DNA from: Triglochin maritima
Taxonomy: Eukaryota; Streptophyta; Magnoliopsida; Alismatales; Juncaginaceae
Direction: 5' to 3'
Assembly: GCA_963682175.1 (NCBI GenBank)
Contig: OY821782.1
Location: 32,075,741-32,139,740, forward strand
Length of the DNA stretch: 64,000 nt
Notes under the pieces: model-generated
Seen by the model: only the letters and a program-made list of their open reading frames with translations
Told to the model about the DNA's origin: nothing
Database searches by the model: none
Position numbers and translations under genes: made by a program
Part shown: positions 45,905-56,800 of the stretch, piece by piece
Position numbering within the stretch: position 1 is the first letter of the stretch
How the letters are laid out: each line of letters starts with the position of its first letter

Positions 45905-46850
45905 TGGCAAAACCCATCAAAAACCCCCAACATGTAGATGATTAAAACAAACCCGACGAACATACAAACATTCAAGTCTACACAATCAAAATTTATCAAA
46001 CATCAAAACCTCAAAACATAAATGTGCATCATCTCCACCCCCAAAAAGGAGATAGAACTACTCACTACTCATTAAGCTAACATTCATATTAAGAAGAGAA
46101 AACATTCTAACTAATTATATTAAGATTAATAAAACACAATTAAGCTAAGCATGCAAGAATTTAAAAAAACATAAAACTAACAAAGATTTCTTTTATTCAT
46201 GACTCGCATTACAAGTAGCATCTCTCCACTTGAGTTTTGCTCCAAAGGCTTTACTCTAAACAGAGGGAATGACCACCAAGCAAGGAGTGATTACAAAGGA
46301 GGAAGAAGAGTTCTATTTATAGGCATGAAAAATGCAATTGGGGACAGTCCCTCGGTGTGGGACTAATGAAACTTCTACAAATGGATACAAACAACATAAT
46401 ACACAACCAAGAGAAGCTGTGTTCGATCCTGAGCATACTAGACCGCCAGTTAGTGGTCATGGTTGGTCGGATTTGACCCGGTTTGTGTTGGCTTCTTCAT
46501 TACTTCAATTCTCCACGGATTGGGTGCACCCGGATTGGTTGTTTGAGTTTGTGCCCGAATGTAATTACCAAAATACTCGTTATGATGGTGTGGAGTTTCT
46601 CGTTTTGCTATTTGGTCCCTCCGGGCTTACGTCTAGGTCCTTCCCTCTTACAGATGGGCCCTTGTACATCACATAGAGGTCAATTTTGCTTCATTTAAGT
46701 CCTTTCTTCTTATGCTTAAGTCTTTTTTCTCTTCCCTTCTCTTCTTTATTACCAAATACCTGAAATATAACAACAAACACTCGAGTAGCACAATATTGGG
46801 GTAAAATAAAGGATATATACCATGAATATCCACGTATTTTACTTTTAGTC
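45905..46850 (-). mobile_element. Partial LTR (copy 4) of the same gypsy family
   Basis: Reverse-oriented sequence with the family landmarks: the CATCTCCACCCCC block, the splice-like AGTTTTGCTCCAAAGG, TTCTATTTATAGGC (TATA on the minus strand near 46317), GACCGCCAGTTAGTGGTC at 46440, and GGATATATACCATGAAT at the U3 end. The primer-site end (GTGCACTTGCGG) is missing, so it is truncated at about 45905-45990. The right edge near AGTCAAAC (about 46850) is approximate. Confidence 0.65.
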
Positions 46851-46894
46851 AAACTTTTAATTAATAGATTGGAAATGTTAACATGTTATAGGCA

Positions 46895-49432
46895 AGTTTT
46901 TAGTTCGAATCCACTGCCACTTTCAAGAAAAAGTGGATGAAATACGTTGCGGTCCGTTGGAGGGACTTCAAGACAAAGTTAACAAATAAGTGGATATTCG
47001 GAGAGTATCAGGACAGAAATATGTGCGATTATATAACTTCATCACTCTTAGTACATGGTCTCAATTCAAAAAATCAAGAAAAATCCCAGAGTTTCAGGTA
47101 ACTGAGTTTAATTTAGTATAAGAACTTATTAAGTTATTGCTTTAAATGATAATCTAATAAAATTGGTTGTAGGCCCTCGAGCAAAAAAACCAAGAACGTC
47201 GATCTTCTAACAAGTATCTTCATCGTATGTCTCGATCGGGATAGCAAAAATTAGAAGAACAAATGATGGCCGAAAAAATTGCCCTGAAGAAACAAGAAGA
47301 AATTAACTCTGGTATGAGTGAGGAGCAAGCAAGCAACTTGTCTCCTCCTTCCCTCGTAGCTTGATGTGATTCTTGGAAGAGAGCGAGGGTAAATTCCAAA
47401 GTGGAGTACGTGACAGACGAGTCGCAAGAGGTCGGCTCGAAGTAAGAGTGAACGAGTGTAGGTAACAAAACGAGGCCGTCACGAAGGCCAGAAGCGACGA
47501 AGTTGGCTCGCTCGCTCCGCTGTATCACTTGTATGTCATTACATCACATTCTAAAATTTTATATTTTTCAATATTTGTACCTATTTGTTTTACAACTTTA
47601 GGACTCTCTAAAGTTGAAAGAATCTCAAGGCGATTTTGTTTCAGATGGTTGGAATGACATTCTACGCGAAGCCTTGGGAAATGTAGGGAGTAGGGTTGGA
47701 CAACGACAATATTATGGAAAGACTAATCACCCAAGTTTGTCGACAGTTCATACCAAATGCGAGAAGAAAATTTTAGAATTTCAAAATAAATTGCAATATG
47801 TTATGGAAAGATTGAATCACGATTTGCCTACTTCTCCAACGTAAGACCGCTTCTTCCCCAGTGACCACTCCTCCGGTGCAGCCAGTGGTCAGCCCCGTCC
47901 GACCATCTAATTTCGCAGCTCATTCTCAAGATTTGGCCCTCGTAGGTGGGCCCTCACTTGGTAAGTTTGAGGATGGCATTAAATGTCATCTATTTGTTGA
48001 AGAGCCTATGAGAAGATTGGTGAGACATGGAACAGTTTATAATCTCTCTAAACACCACTTCAAAGATGTGGAAGAGGGAGTCGTGAAGGTTGTCATGGGG
48101 AACTGTTTAGATGATGATGTTCTGGTGCCAATTCCGGAAAAAGAGGTTGTTACCCTCGGCGAATCATGTTGTGGGTTCATGAGGTGTCCTCGTCATTTAT
48201 TAGAGCTTCATGACAAAAATGAGGTTTCCTTTAATTTTGAAAACAAATAAGTTATCATTTTGTTAATAATTGTATTTCTAACATTTTTATATATATATCA
48301 GTATGGTTATTGGAAGCCCATCCACCAAAGGATCAAATAGCCAACCTCCGATCAACATTAATTTGCTACCAAATAGGTGCAAAATATTGTAACAATTAAT
48401 GCTAGGTAGGGAATCACAAGCCTTAACTACCTGGCATTTGGATGTACTTAAAGGTTTGTCGTCGGATTTATACGTCACCAAAGAGGATGTTATGCAATTC
48501 TTGGCTATGGATCAATTGTGCATGTCAATTATCAACGTGCAAGTAAAGTAAATGTTTTCTTGTGTATAAAATGAAATGTATTGAATAATTTTATCATAAT
48601 TATAACATAATATAATTTTTACTCTTATAGACACCTTTATGACGCCAGAAGGTGTCCATCTACTTTCATACACGAGAATGACGATAATTCGGGTGAGCTT
48701 GCGAATATTATGAAAGAACATTGCAAAAAATATAATATGCCCTCTTATCATGAGAGGTAACTTTGTTAATTGAAAGTAATAATTAGAATTTGATTTTGTA
48801 ATAAACTTCTAATTATATATAGTCAGAACTCATTGGATGTTTGTCGTTCTATGCCCCGAATTTAATTCTGCATATTGGTTTGATCATTTGGGGTCGACTA
48901 CACCAAGGGCATCCGTAAAGAAGCTGTAAGTTCGTTTTAATCATTGTGTTTGTAATTCGTGTATTTTTATTAGTATTATTGACTTCAAATTGAGTAACTT
49001 GTGTTACTCAGGACAATGAAGGTGTACAAAATGTTTGCTGGAATAAGGACTACCAAAAATACGGGCATAACCTGACATAGAATGAGAGTAAGTTTCTGCT
49101 TTTTTGTTAATTTTTTTAAGTACTTGAACATATATTTAGCGAATTTATATTTTTGTAGTACCGCAAGCAGACTGGAAATACCGAATGTGGGTACTACGTT
49201 ATGAGATACTTGCAGAAAATCGTTGAGATTGCACCTGAAAACATAGAGTTATTTGAGGTAATATAGATTATTTTTAGTGGTATATATAATTTCATTATTT
49301 ACATATTTATATTATGTACTTGTATTTTCATAGGTCTTTCAAAAGACTAGTGATCCCTATTCGCAACCTGAGATCGATGATACTCTCGAGCGATGGGCTC
49401 ACTACTTTATTAGGAATTTGTTATTGAACTAG
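46895..49432 (+). pseudogene. CACTA second gene: Ptta/Transposase_24 fused to Ulp1-like protease (C)
   Basis: Exons are readable from splice sites: 46895-47097 (ends TTTCAG then GTAACT), from 47173 (after TTGTAG), 47603-47843, 47850-48249, later short ones, 49160-49258, and 49334-49432 ending in TAG. Motifs are YVAVRWRDFKTKLTNKW, then SSNKYLHRMSRSG, then MSEEQASNLSPPS (shared with copy E), and the Ulp1 domain: HWMFVVLCPEFN (His), AYWFDHLGS (Asp) and TGNTECGYYVMRYLQKIV (Cys). The H-D-C triad is preserved. In-frame stops occur after RMSRSG and after PPSLVA. The 5' exons are replaced by the LTR fragment at 45905-46850. The 3' end lies 290 bases before the subterminal repeats. Confidence 0.75.
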
Positions 49433-49719
49433 AATGTCATGACTACAATTTTATTGAACCACATTCTTTGTATTACCAACATTATTTGTAAATACATTTT
49501 TTGTATTGAACTAACATTATTTGACTACAATTTTTATTTTAATATGATCAAACTTCATTGTGAATGATTGTGAAATATGTAAGTGAAAGAAATTAGTTGA
49601 ATTTGTGTATGATTGTGCAGGATGAATGATTGTGAATGAACAAATTGTGAATGTGTTATGCAAGATGAATTAAATTTAATTATGCGCATTTAATCATTTA
49701 TTTATTTTAATTTGGGAAG

Positions 49720-50159
49720 GGTATAGACGTCTGTTATTAGGTTAACCTGACTTCTATAGCCCAACATAGATGTCGGCGGTCAGCATGACCGACGCCAAGT
49801 CTTTTTTGAAGGGGTATAGACGTCGGTTGTAAGTATAGCCGACGTATATTCCCTTCGAATAGGTGTCGGCTGTAAGTATAGCTGACGCGTATTCCCTTCG
49901 AATAGACATCGACAGTTTGGATAACTGGCGCGTATTCCCTTAGAATAGATGTCGGCAGTTTGGATAACCGACGCGTATTCCCTTAGAATAGGTGTCGGTT
50001 GTAAGTATAGACGACACGTATTCACCAGAATAAACGTCGGCTCTTAATGAGCGACGTCTAAGTATAGACGACCTATAGATAGACGTCGGTTTATGGAACG
50101 ACAATAACTGACGTATAGAAGTCATATATCTGACGTATATTCTCTATTCTGCACTAGTG
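49720..50159 (+). repeat. CACTA C subterminal repeats and terminus
   Basis: At least seven units of the form ATAGACGTCGGTTGTAAGTA, TAGCCGACGTATA, with drift to GGTGTCGGCTG. They end in TATTCTGCACTAGTG (50145-50159), identical to the terminus of A. This is the 3' end of an element whose second gene is at 46895-49432. Confidence 0.8.
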
Positions 50160-50640
50160 CTTATTTTGAGAGACATAAATGCGTGTGATTTGTCCATTTT
50201 GGCATATGATTAGTTTGAAAGAAATCAACCACGAATTGTGTGATAAGTACTGGTTCCAAGGTGGGCCAATATTTTTGTAAAACAAGGCATTAATACCATC
50301 ACGTCCAGGTCTTATGACGGATTTATGTGAAATATTGCTGACTTGATTTCATCACTTTTTATAGTAGCATTGGGTGTCATCCATCGGGATCTGCGGTTCT
50401 TGGTAAAATAAGGCAGGCGTAGAAATGGAGGTTGCTTGGAATAAAAGCTTGAAAGTGCGTGATGGAATTGTCCTCAATGCATGATTCAAAGGTGCAAGAG
50501 GGTCCCTATGAGTATGGATTTGAAGAATTTGCTTGTGATATTTCTGTTTCGTTGCTGTGCATGGAAGAAAGATGTGTTACGATTACCGAAACGGAGCCAT
50601 TGATTGTGTGAATGTTTGTGATGCAACAACATCCAAAAGA
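50160..50640 (-). pseudogene. L1-type LINE reverse transcriptase, N-terminal part (degenerate)
   Basis: The minus strand carries RSRWMTPNATIKSDEIKSA, then the RDGINALFYKNIG motif (equivalent to the usual GPDGF..LFYQ.YW), then a short helix FKLIICQNGQITR. Stops are frequent. The CACTA C terminus cuts it at 50159, so the LINE was probably the insertion target. Confidence 0.6.
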
Positions 50641-50919
50641 AATTTTATATTAATACAAGCGTAGACACGTTTAAAAGTTCAAACCTAGAAAATCTTATTA
50701 TGTCCCTGTATTTCTTCTAGTAATACGATCTTATATTGATAGACAAATAATTTAAGTCTCCATCTTTGGATACACCACCTTCTTTGGATGCACCACCTTT
50801 TTCTAACCCATATTCTTGTTGATCTTCGTTTGTTCCTTCTGGTGCCACTCTCATCTCCTCGCCTCTTTTGTTCTTGATCATGAAGATTAATGTATTCTAA
50901 GGGATATACATGTACACTA

Positions 50920-51072
50920 ACACCAATTAATACAGATATGTATGTGTGTATATATATACATATATAGATATGTATGTGTGTATATATATATATATACATA
51001 TACATATCTACATATGTACATAGATATATATACATGTACATATACATATGTACATATATATATATATATATA
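50920..51072. repeat. AT-rich microsatellite tract
   Basis: Irregular TATGTGTGTATATATA, CATATGTACATATAC and TATACATG phrases. A 132-residue frame across it is a low-complexity artefact. The 50641-50919 interval before it has nothing recognised. Confidence 0.85.
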
Positions 51073-51084
51073 AATGGGGTCAAG

Positions 51085-51273
51085 CTCTAGTGAGTCCAGG
51101 GCTCATCAAATTTAGTTTAAGCCTCCTACAATCTCACCATTGGATCTTATTTACAGTTAATCTCATCATTCATTAGCATAACTTTTTTTTCTTAATCTAC
51201 CTTACAATTTGAAATGAGTGGTGGATATTGTAGGGGTTTAATTTAGAAAAGTTGAGCCCTGGGCTCACTAGAG
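51085..51273. mobile_element. MITE with 21-bp terminal inverted repeat
   Basis: CTCTAGTGAGTCCAGGGCTCA at the left and TGAGCCCTGGGCTCACTAGAG at the right are inverted with one mismatch, 189 bp end to end. There is no coding sequence. A superfamily cannot be assigned, because the target duplication is unclear. Confidence 0.7.
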
Positions 51274-51296
51274 AATTCCTGTATATAAATGTATAT

Positions 51297-51488
51297 GTAG
51301 GAGGCCTACAACCATCTTGGTTGTGGCACTTCATTTTATATCAACGGTTAAATTAACTTAGATTGCCTTGAAATTTTAACATGTTATAACAAATAACAAT
51401 ATATGTGATTAAATTTGATTTTAAATAATTTAATTTCAAATGTTATAATTTTGAGTGTCACATCCAAATTGGTTGTAAGAGCTCCTAT
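51297..51488. mobile_element. MITE family 2, short copy
   Basis: The ends GTAGGAGGCCTACAACC and GGTTGTAAGAGCTCCTAT form an imperfect inverted repeat. The interior has ATCAACGGTTAAATTAACTT and TTTTAACATGTTATAAC, also found in the copy at 51563. Confidence 0.6.
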
Positions 51489-51562
51489 AAGCTCATTGGA
51501 ATATATATATATAGTCAGGTTTTATATACATACATGCACAACTACACATGAAAAAATGGGGT

Positions 51563-51920
51563 TTAGGAGGCCTACAACCATCTTCGTTGTGACACCACAT
51601 TTTCAGTTACTTCCGGTTAGTTTCATTCTATAAAAATTTATGGGTGAAATATATCATATATAAGGAACATATGGTAACAATTTCAGATCAAATGGATCAT
51701 CAAAGACCTTGATCCGAACACTTCCAAATTCAGTAAATTTCAATCGTTCAAATATGAGCATTTTAGATCAACGGTGAAATTAACTTCGATTGACCTAAAT
51801 TTTTAACTTGTTATAACTTAAGAGATAATAATACATGTGATTAAGTTTGATTTATACATATGAACTTTAAAATATCTTACTTTTGAGTATCACACCCAAG
51901 TTGACTATATGAGCTCCTAC
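51563..51920. mobile_element. MITE family 2, long copy
   Basis: It starts TTAGGAGGCCTACAACC and ends ACTATATGAGCTCCTAC. It shares ATCAACGGTGAAATTAACTT and TTTTTAACTTGTTATAAC with the short copy and carries an additional 160 bp near the left end. The two copies are direct neighbours. Confidence 0.6.
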
Positions 51921-51932
51921 AACTCCATTGGC

Positions 51933-51935
<3 letters not shown>

Positions 51936-51980
<45 letters not shown>
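51936..51980. repeat. TA microsatellite
   Basis: A run of TA units directly after MITE family 2, long copy. MITE boundaries in this region often adjoin TA tracts. Confidence 0.9.
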
Positions 51981-51982
<2 letters not shown>

Positions 51983-53400
51983 GCACTCGATTTTCTGATT
52001 TATTTGGTACACTTGTAAAACTTAAAAATTATCTTGGTGCACTTGACAGAAGGTAGATATCATCCGAAGTTAGTATCCGTGAGGTAATTCTAACTATGTA
52101 TAGTTTAACCTCACGTTACAGTGAAATAATGTCGTTTAGTTGGTAAATGAGTTAATTATATTTAGCCTTAAACAATTAAAAGAAGTTATAAGAGATTTGT
52201 GACATCGATTTCTCCACGGGAATAAGCTAGACCTAACCTTATTTCCAAATTTATTTTTCCCCCAAATCCAAATTCAAACCCAAAGGATTCTAACTTTGTA
52301 ATCGTTGACCCCACCAAATTCCTCCCTTCCGGTTGTCGCGAGTGCTACATTGGTGGTGAAGATGCAGCCCTGAATCAACATGGTTGGAATCAGAGGATGG
52401 TAAGTCTCATTCTCTCCTATTCTTCTTCGTCGTGGTTTGAATTTAGAGTGTCTGCAATGTTGAGCGTTTATGTTTTATTTTCATTTATTTGTACTTTCAT
52501 TTTGGTTGTGAGGAGTATTTCGATGGCTAACGACATCTACAACATCAGATTTAAGTGCACCAAGACAATTTGTGAAGTTTACAAGCATACCAAAATAAAA
52601 TTGGTAAACTTAAGTGCATTTCTTCAATATAGATACTTTGCAAATAAACCCAAGCAAATAGCCCCAAAATGTCAAAATCTAATCAATGCAACCACTCTGA
52701 GTGGGGCAAGCCCGTTGTCCAAATATCCCCAAGTTTTGCTTCTCACCCTCATGCAACCCAAACTCTGGTTCCATGATGCCCCCCGTCATCCTTAGACGGG
52801 CAGTCGGCAATGTCACCCTCAATTACCTACTACGCGTTTTGGTCCTAACTCACCCGATCTTCCAGGTCGTGTGCGGTGTAATTACTGCTTGGTGGGATAA
52901 AAGCTTCTTCCAGCGTTGATAGAAAAACCTGGGGCATGCAGAGTGGTGATGGGTTTCGTTGGGTTTAGGAAAATATAGGTTTGATGGAATGGCCTGGGGA
53001 ATTTGGTTTCCATCTTAGGGCACTCCATATGATCCTACCGAAGGCATGAGCAAGCGTTACGAAGGTTTGGAGAGGGTGAAACTACGATTGGGATTTCAGA
53101 TGTATTGGTTTGTAACCCCGTTGGGGTTGAGGTTGAAATGTTGAGACTTGAGTGGGCATGTACGGGCGAGATAGTTCCTTGGTGATCCACGACTAAGAAA
53201 CGCATGTTAAGCGCCATCAAATATTTGTTGTTAGAAGACTCGGATTAGATACTTCCAAAACCCATAGCAACATGTTTAGTTTGACCAACACCACCATAGC
53301 CGATAACATCAAACAGATAGTTTGCCCTTGTGAATTGTGATGCAATTATGGTAACTGCCATCTGTAAATAGCATTCATATCTAAATTTCTAAATTCCAGC
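51981..53400. other. Unassigned interval downstream of ClpX
   Basis: Short frames exist on both strands (for example plus 52397-52795 and minus 53220-53035), but I recognise no domain and see no consistent exon pattern. It separates the MITE cluster from the ClpX 3' end. It could hold a decayed gene. Confidence 0.35.
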
Positions 53401-53874
53401 GAAACTTGCACATTACAATGCAACCGGCTGCGCATAACAGCACAATTTTGAAGACGACAATTTTAAATGGCAGCAAAATTACATTAAGTATTACAACAGA
53501 AAGGGAACTATAAAAACGCCTACGAGATGCTTATGCCATCAAACTATAGAAGCTAGAAAAGATTAGCTGCAAGAGCTAACAGACAGTAAGAACCTAAAGA
53601 TGTAAACGATATCTAACTGGGAGCATTTGCCAAGTTGAATTTTATGTACATATTGTCCATCAGTACTTGTAATACAATATTATCCACTTTCGCATACTGT
53701 GAAAACCAACACAGCCCATTTAAGGATGGAACTTTTAAATTGGATTGTAATAATGATACGGTGACCTATCACTTATATATATGGGAATGCTTTTGGATCG
53801 ATTAGCAAAAGCAGACTAGACCTATATTACAATAACTGCAACTTACTCATGTACAACGTACGGTGTTCTAAAGT
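53401..53874 (-). other. Probable ClpX 3' untranslated region and flank
   Basis: The sequence after the ClpX stop is AT-rich on the minus strand, without coding. Several AATAAT- and TTGTAA-like stretches could serve as plant poly(A) signals. None is decisive. Confidence 0.35.
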
Positions 53875-56800
53875 TTACATGCTGGCAACTCTAGATGGAG
53901 ACACAGATTCCACTTCACTTTCTCCATCAGGCCTCTCCTGAGTTGCCTGTAACAAAATAACATGAATTGGCAACTCATGAGATTTTATACTTCAGTTGTT
54001 GGAATGGTCGAAATACCGCAAAATCATAATCGTCTATATGGTAAAACAATGAGAACTCTCATATACTTTCGGATGATTAAATGCATATGACTAAGAAAAA
54101 AAACTAGTGAATTAATTAAAATCTCCATGTAATTCCTTGAAAATATAAATTATATTGAAGAATCAACTTCTGAAATATATCAGTAATTTATGAGAGAGAA
54201 ATCAGTCGTATCTACTGAGCCGAGTTTCTGCATTAACCAATCCTTGATGAATATTAAAGCTAATGGAGCTGAGGAATCTTACAAGGCATGTTAACGCATT
54301 CTAATCAAGAGAGCAATCATACAAGTAAAATATACCACACAAGAAAGAAGCATGAAGTTTAACCTATTCGTGTACTAAAGTTACAAACCATCCGAGCAAT
54401 ACATGTATGTAAAATGAAATACGAATACAATTGATATAAACAAAATTTGACCAACGTTAACAAGAAAACCAAGCAAAAATGGGAGAACCTTTGACCACAT
54501 TTGTCAATACATACCGTAGGCTCTTTCATCTTATGAGAAAGATAGTGTTCATATGCACCTTCACCGTACAAAATCTTAGCACCACACCCATGGGACTTCA
54601 CAGATCCAACTGATTCTTCATCAACCACAACTGCATCTATTTTGTCTTTTCCTGTTCTTCTGTCAGGAATCTGCACAGTTTGTAAAAGGGCAAACAAATA
54701 ATTATTACAAAAAGGAATAGAAGTGTTAGAGATCACAAAAAAGGAGTAAACAGGGTAAAAACTAGGCACTTTAATAATGTATCCAAACCACACAGGATTA
54801 GGAAAGATTGGTCAGTACATCACACAGGAGCCAACAGTTATCCGTCATGCTAACTCTGTAAAAATAAACCGAAGAAGCAAGAATTGAAAAGAGAGTGGCT
54901 TTAACTGCACAAAAACAGTAGCCACTTGGAAATACAAAATTACAATGTTTCTAGAAGATTAACAATTCAGCAGTTTGTTAGCAGTACATTCAGACTCATA
55001 TTTGTAAAAGTGCTTTACTGAAAGGTTCCAAAACCCCCAAACAAATGAAGTCAAAAGTTAAGGATGGTCATAGTAAAGCAATATAATGTACCTCATACAT
55101 CGCCTCAGTGAGAATACTCTCAAGTAATGATCGCAATCCACGGGCACCAGTATTTTTGGTCATTGCTTTCTTTGCAATTACTCTCAGCGCAGTTTCTGTG
55201 AAATGCAACTTGACCTACAACAGGACACAAACAAATAACACTTTAAGATGTACTGCTCTTGAACAATCAGATAACCTCACACAGCTCTACATAACAAAAA
55301 AGAAGCATCATCTTCAGTCACAACATATGGATAGAGAAAACTTACATCATTCATTTGAAATAACTTTTTGTATTGCTTTCCTAAGGCATTCTTAGGTTCC
55401 GTGAGAACCTGAAGAAACAAATAGTAAATGACAGTTCATGCAAAACATCATTAAAAATTACCTCAAATGAATAAGCAACAGGATGACCAGACTGTAGAAT
55501 AACAGAGCACCTGAACGAGCTGATCCTCATTCAAAGCACATAAACTAACAAGGATGGGAAACCTTCCAACAAATTCTGGTATAAGACCATACGCAATTAG
55601 GTCACCACTTTCAACCTATAAAAAGACAATCCGTTAGCAATACACCACCAATTTAGGTAGGAAGGAATTCCAATTTAAGATTTATTTGGAGACATCAGTT
55701 TTCTGACTGTTTCTAACAAAGACGACGCCACAGTGGCATTTGATGGACTGGAAATCCTCATATTTGCACGAACAGGGGCTCCAAAACCAATAGAAGAATC
55801 GTGGCGCCTAAAATGAACTGCATTAGATCTCCTTAGAACCACAACTCCATGAAATTTTAATTTTTTTGCCACGTCTATGCCAATGGTACCTTTCGGAGAT
55901 TGTTTTCTCGAGGTCAATAAAAGCACCTCCACATATAAATAGAATATCCCTGGTATCAATCTGTTGATAAAATCACAGGTCAATAGGGAGAACAGTTCTA
56001 TACAACTAAGACAAGAATAACATGGTTCAATCTATAGAACAGCAATGCCTAAAAGAAATGTTTAGCAACCATTGCAAACTGAAACATTTATCTAAAGAAC
56101 AAACTAACAATAATAACAGAAAATGTTAGCAACAGTTGAAAATCAAAAACTGCAAGATGTCCTAAGAAAATGTTAGCAACAGCTGATGCATTGAACTTAA
56201 GTATGAATAAAATTATTCTACTCCTAAAATATCATAACCAGAGCCCAGAGGCATTAACTATTCACATGAAATTGATTATAAACCACCTTAAATGTTTCCA
56301 AAGAAGCTGATAATTCACTTAAGGTCTCTAAAAAGCCCAGATGGAACATTTAGTATAGATGGTAAAATTTCATTTAATCACTTTGGAATATAACTCACTT
56401 TATCATGACTTCATTAGAAATATTATTTTATGATAAAAAATTTGGAAGACATGTTAAACTATTCCAAAAGGTACAAAATTAAAAAATACGATTTCAGGTG
56501 TTGTATCATTCCGATCAGAAGTTATCATATGCTTCAGTCAAAATGTGACCTTGTAAATTGAAATTGATTGATAAAAAGTTTTCTGTTAGTACCAACTACT
56601 TCAGTCAAAAGCCCTCTTCACTAGTTAGTACCAACTACTTCATCCAGACAGCCAGAGTTTGGTGGATCATTTTTTCAGTATCATTTACAAGTGGATAAAC
56701 AGTCTATTTCAGAGCAAAAGGTGTGCAACAAATCGGCCCTTCAAACTTTTATTCCACAGGATCAAAGTTGAATATATAACATAGAACAATTTACAACTTA

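Noticed and set aside
45615..45941. Plus-strand open frame of 108 codons
   Set aside because: Antisense shadow of the minus-strand TNP2 remnant.
50685..51083. Minus-strand open frame of 132 codons
   Set aside because: Mostly translated TA/TG microsatellite.
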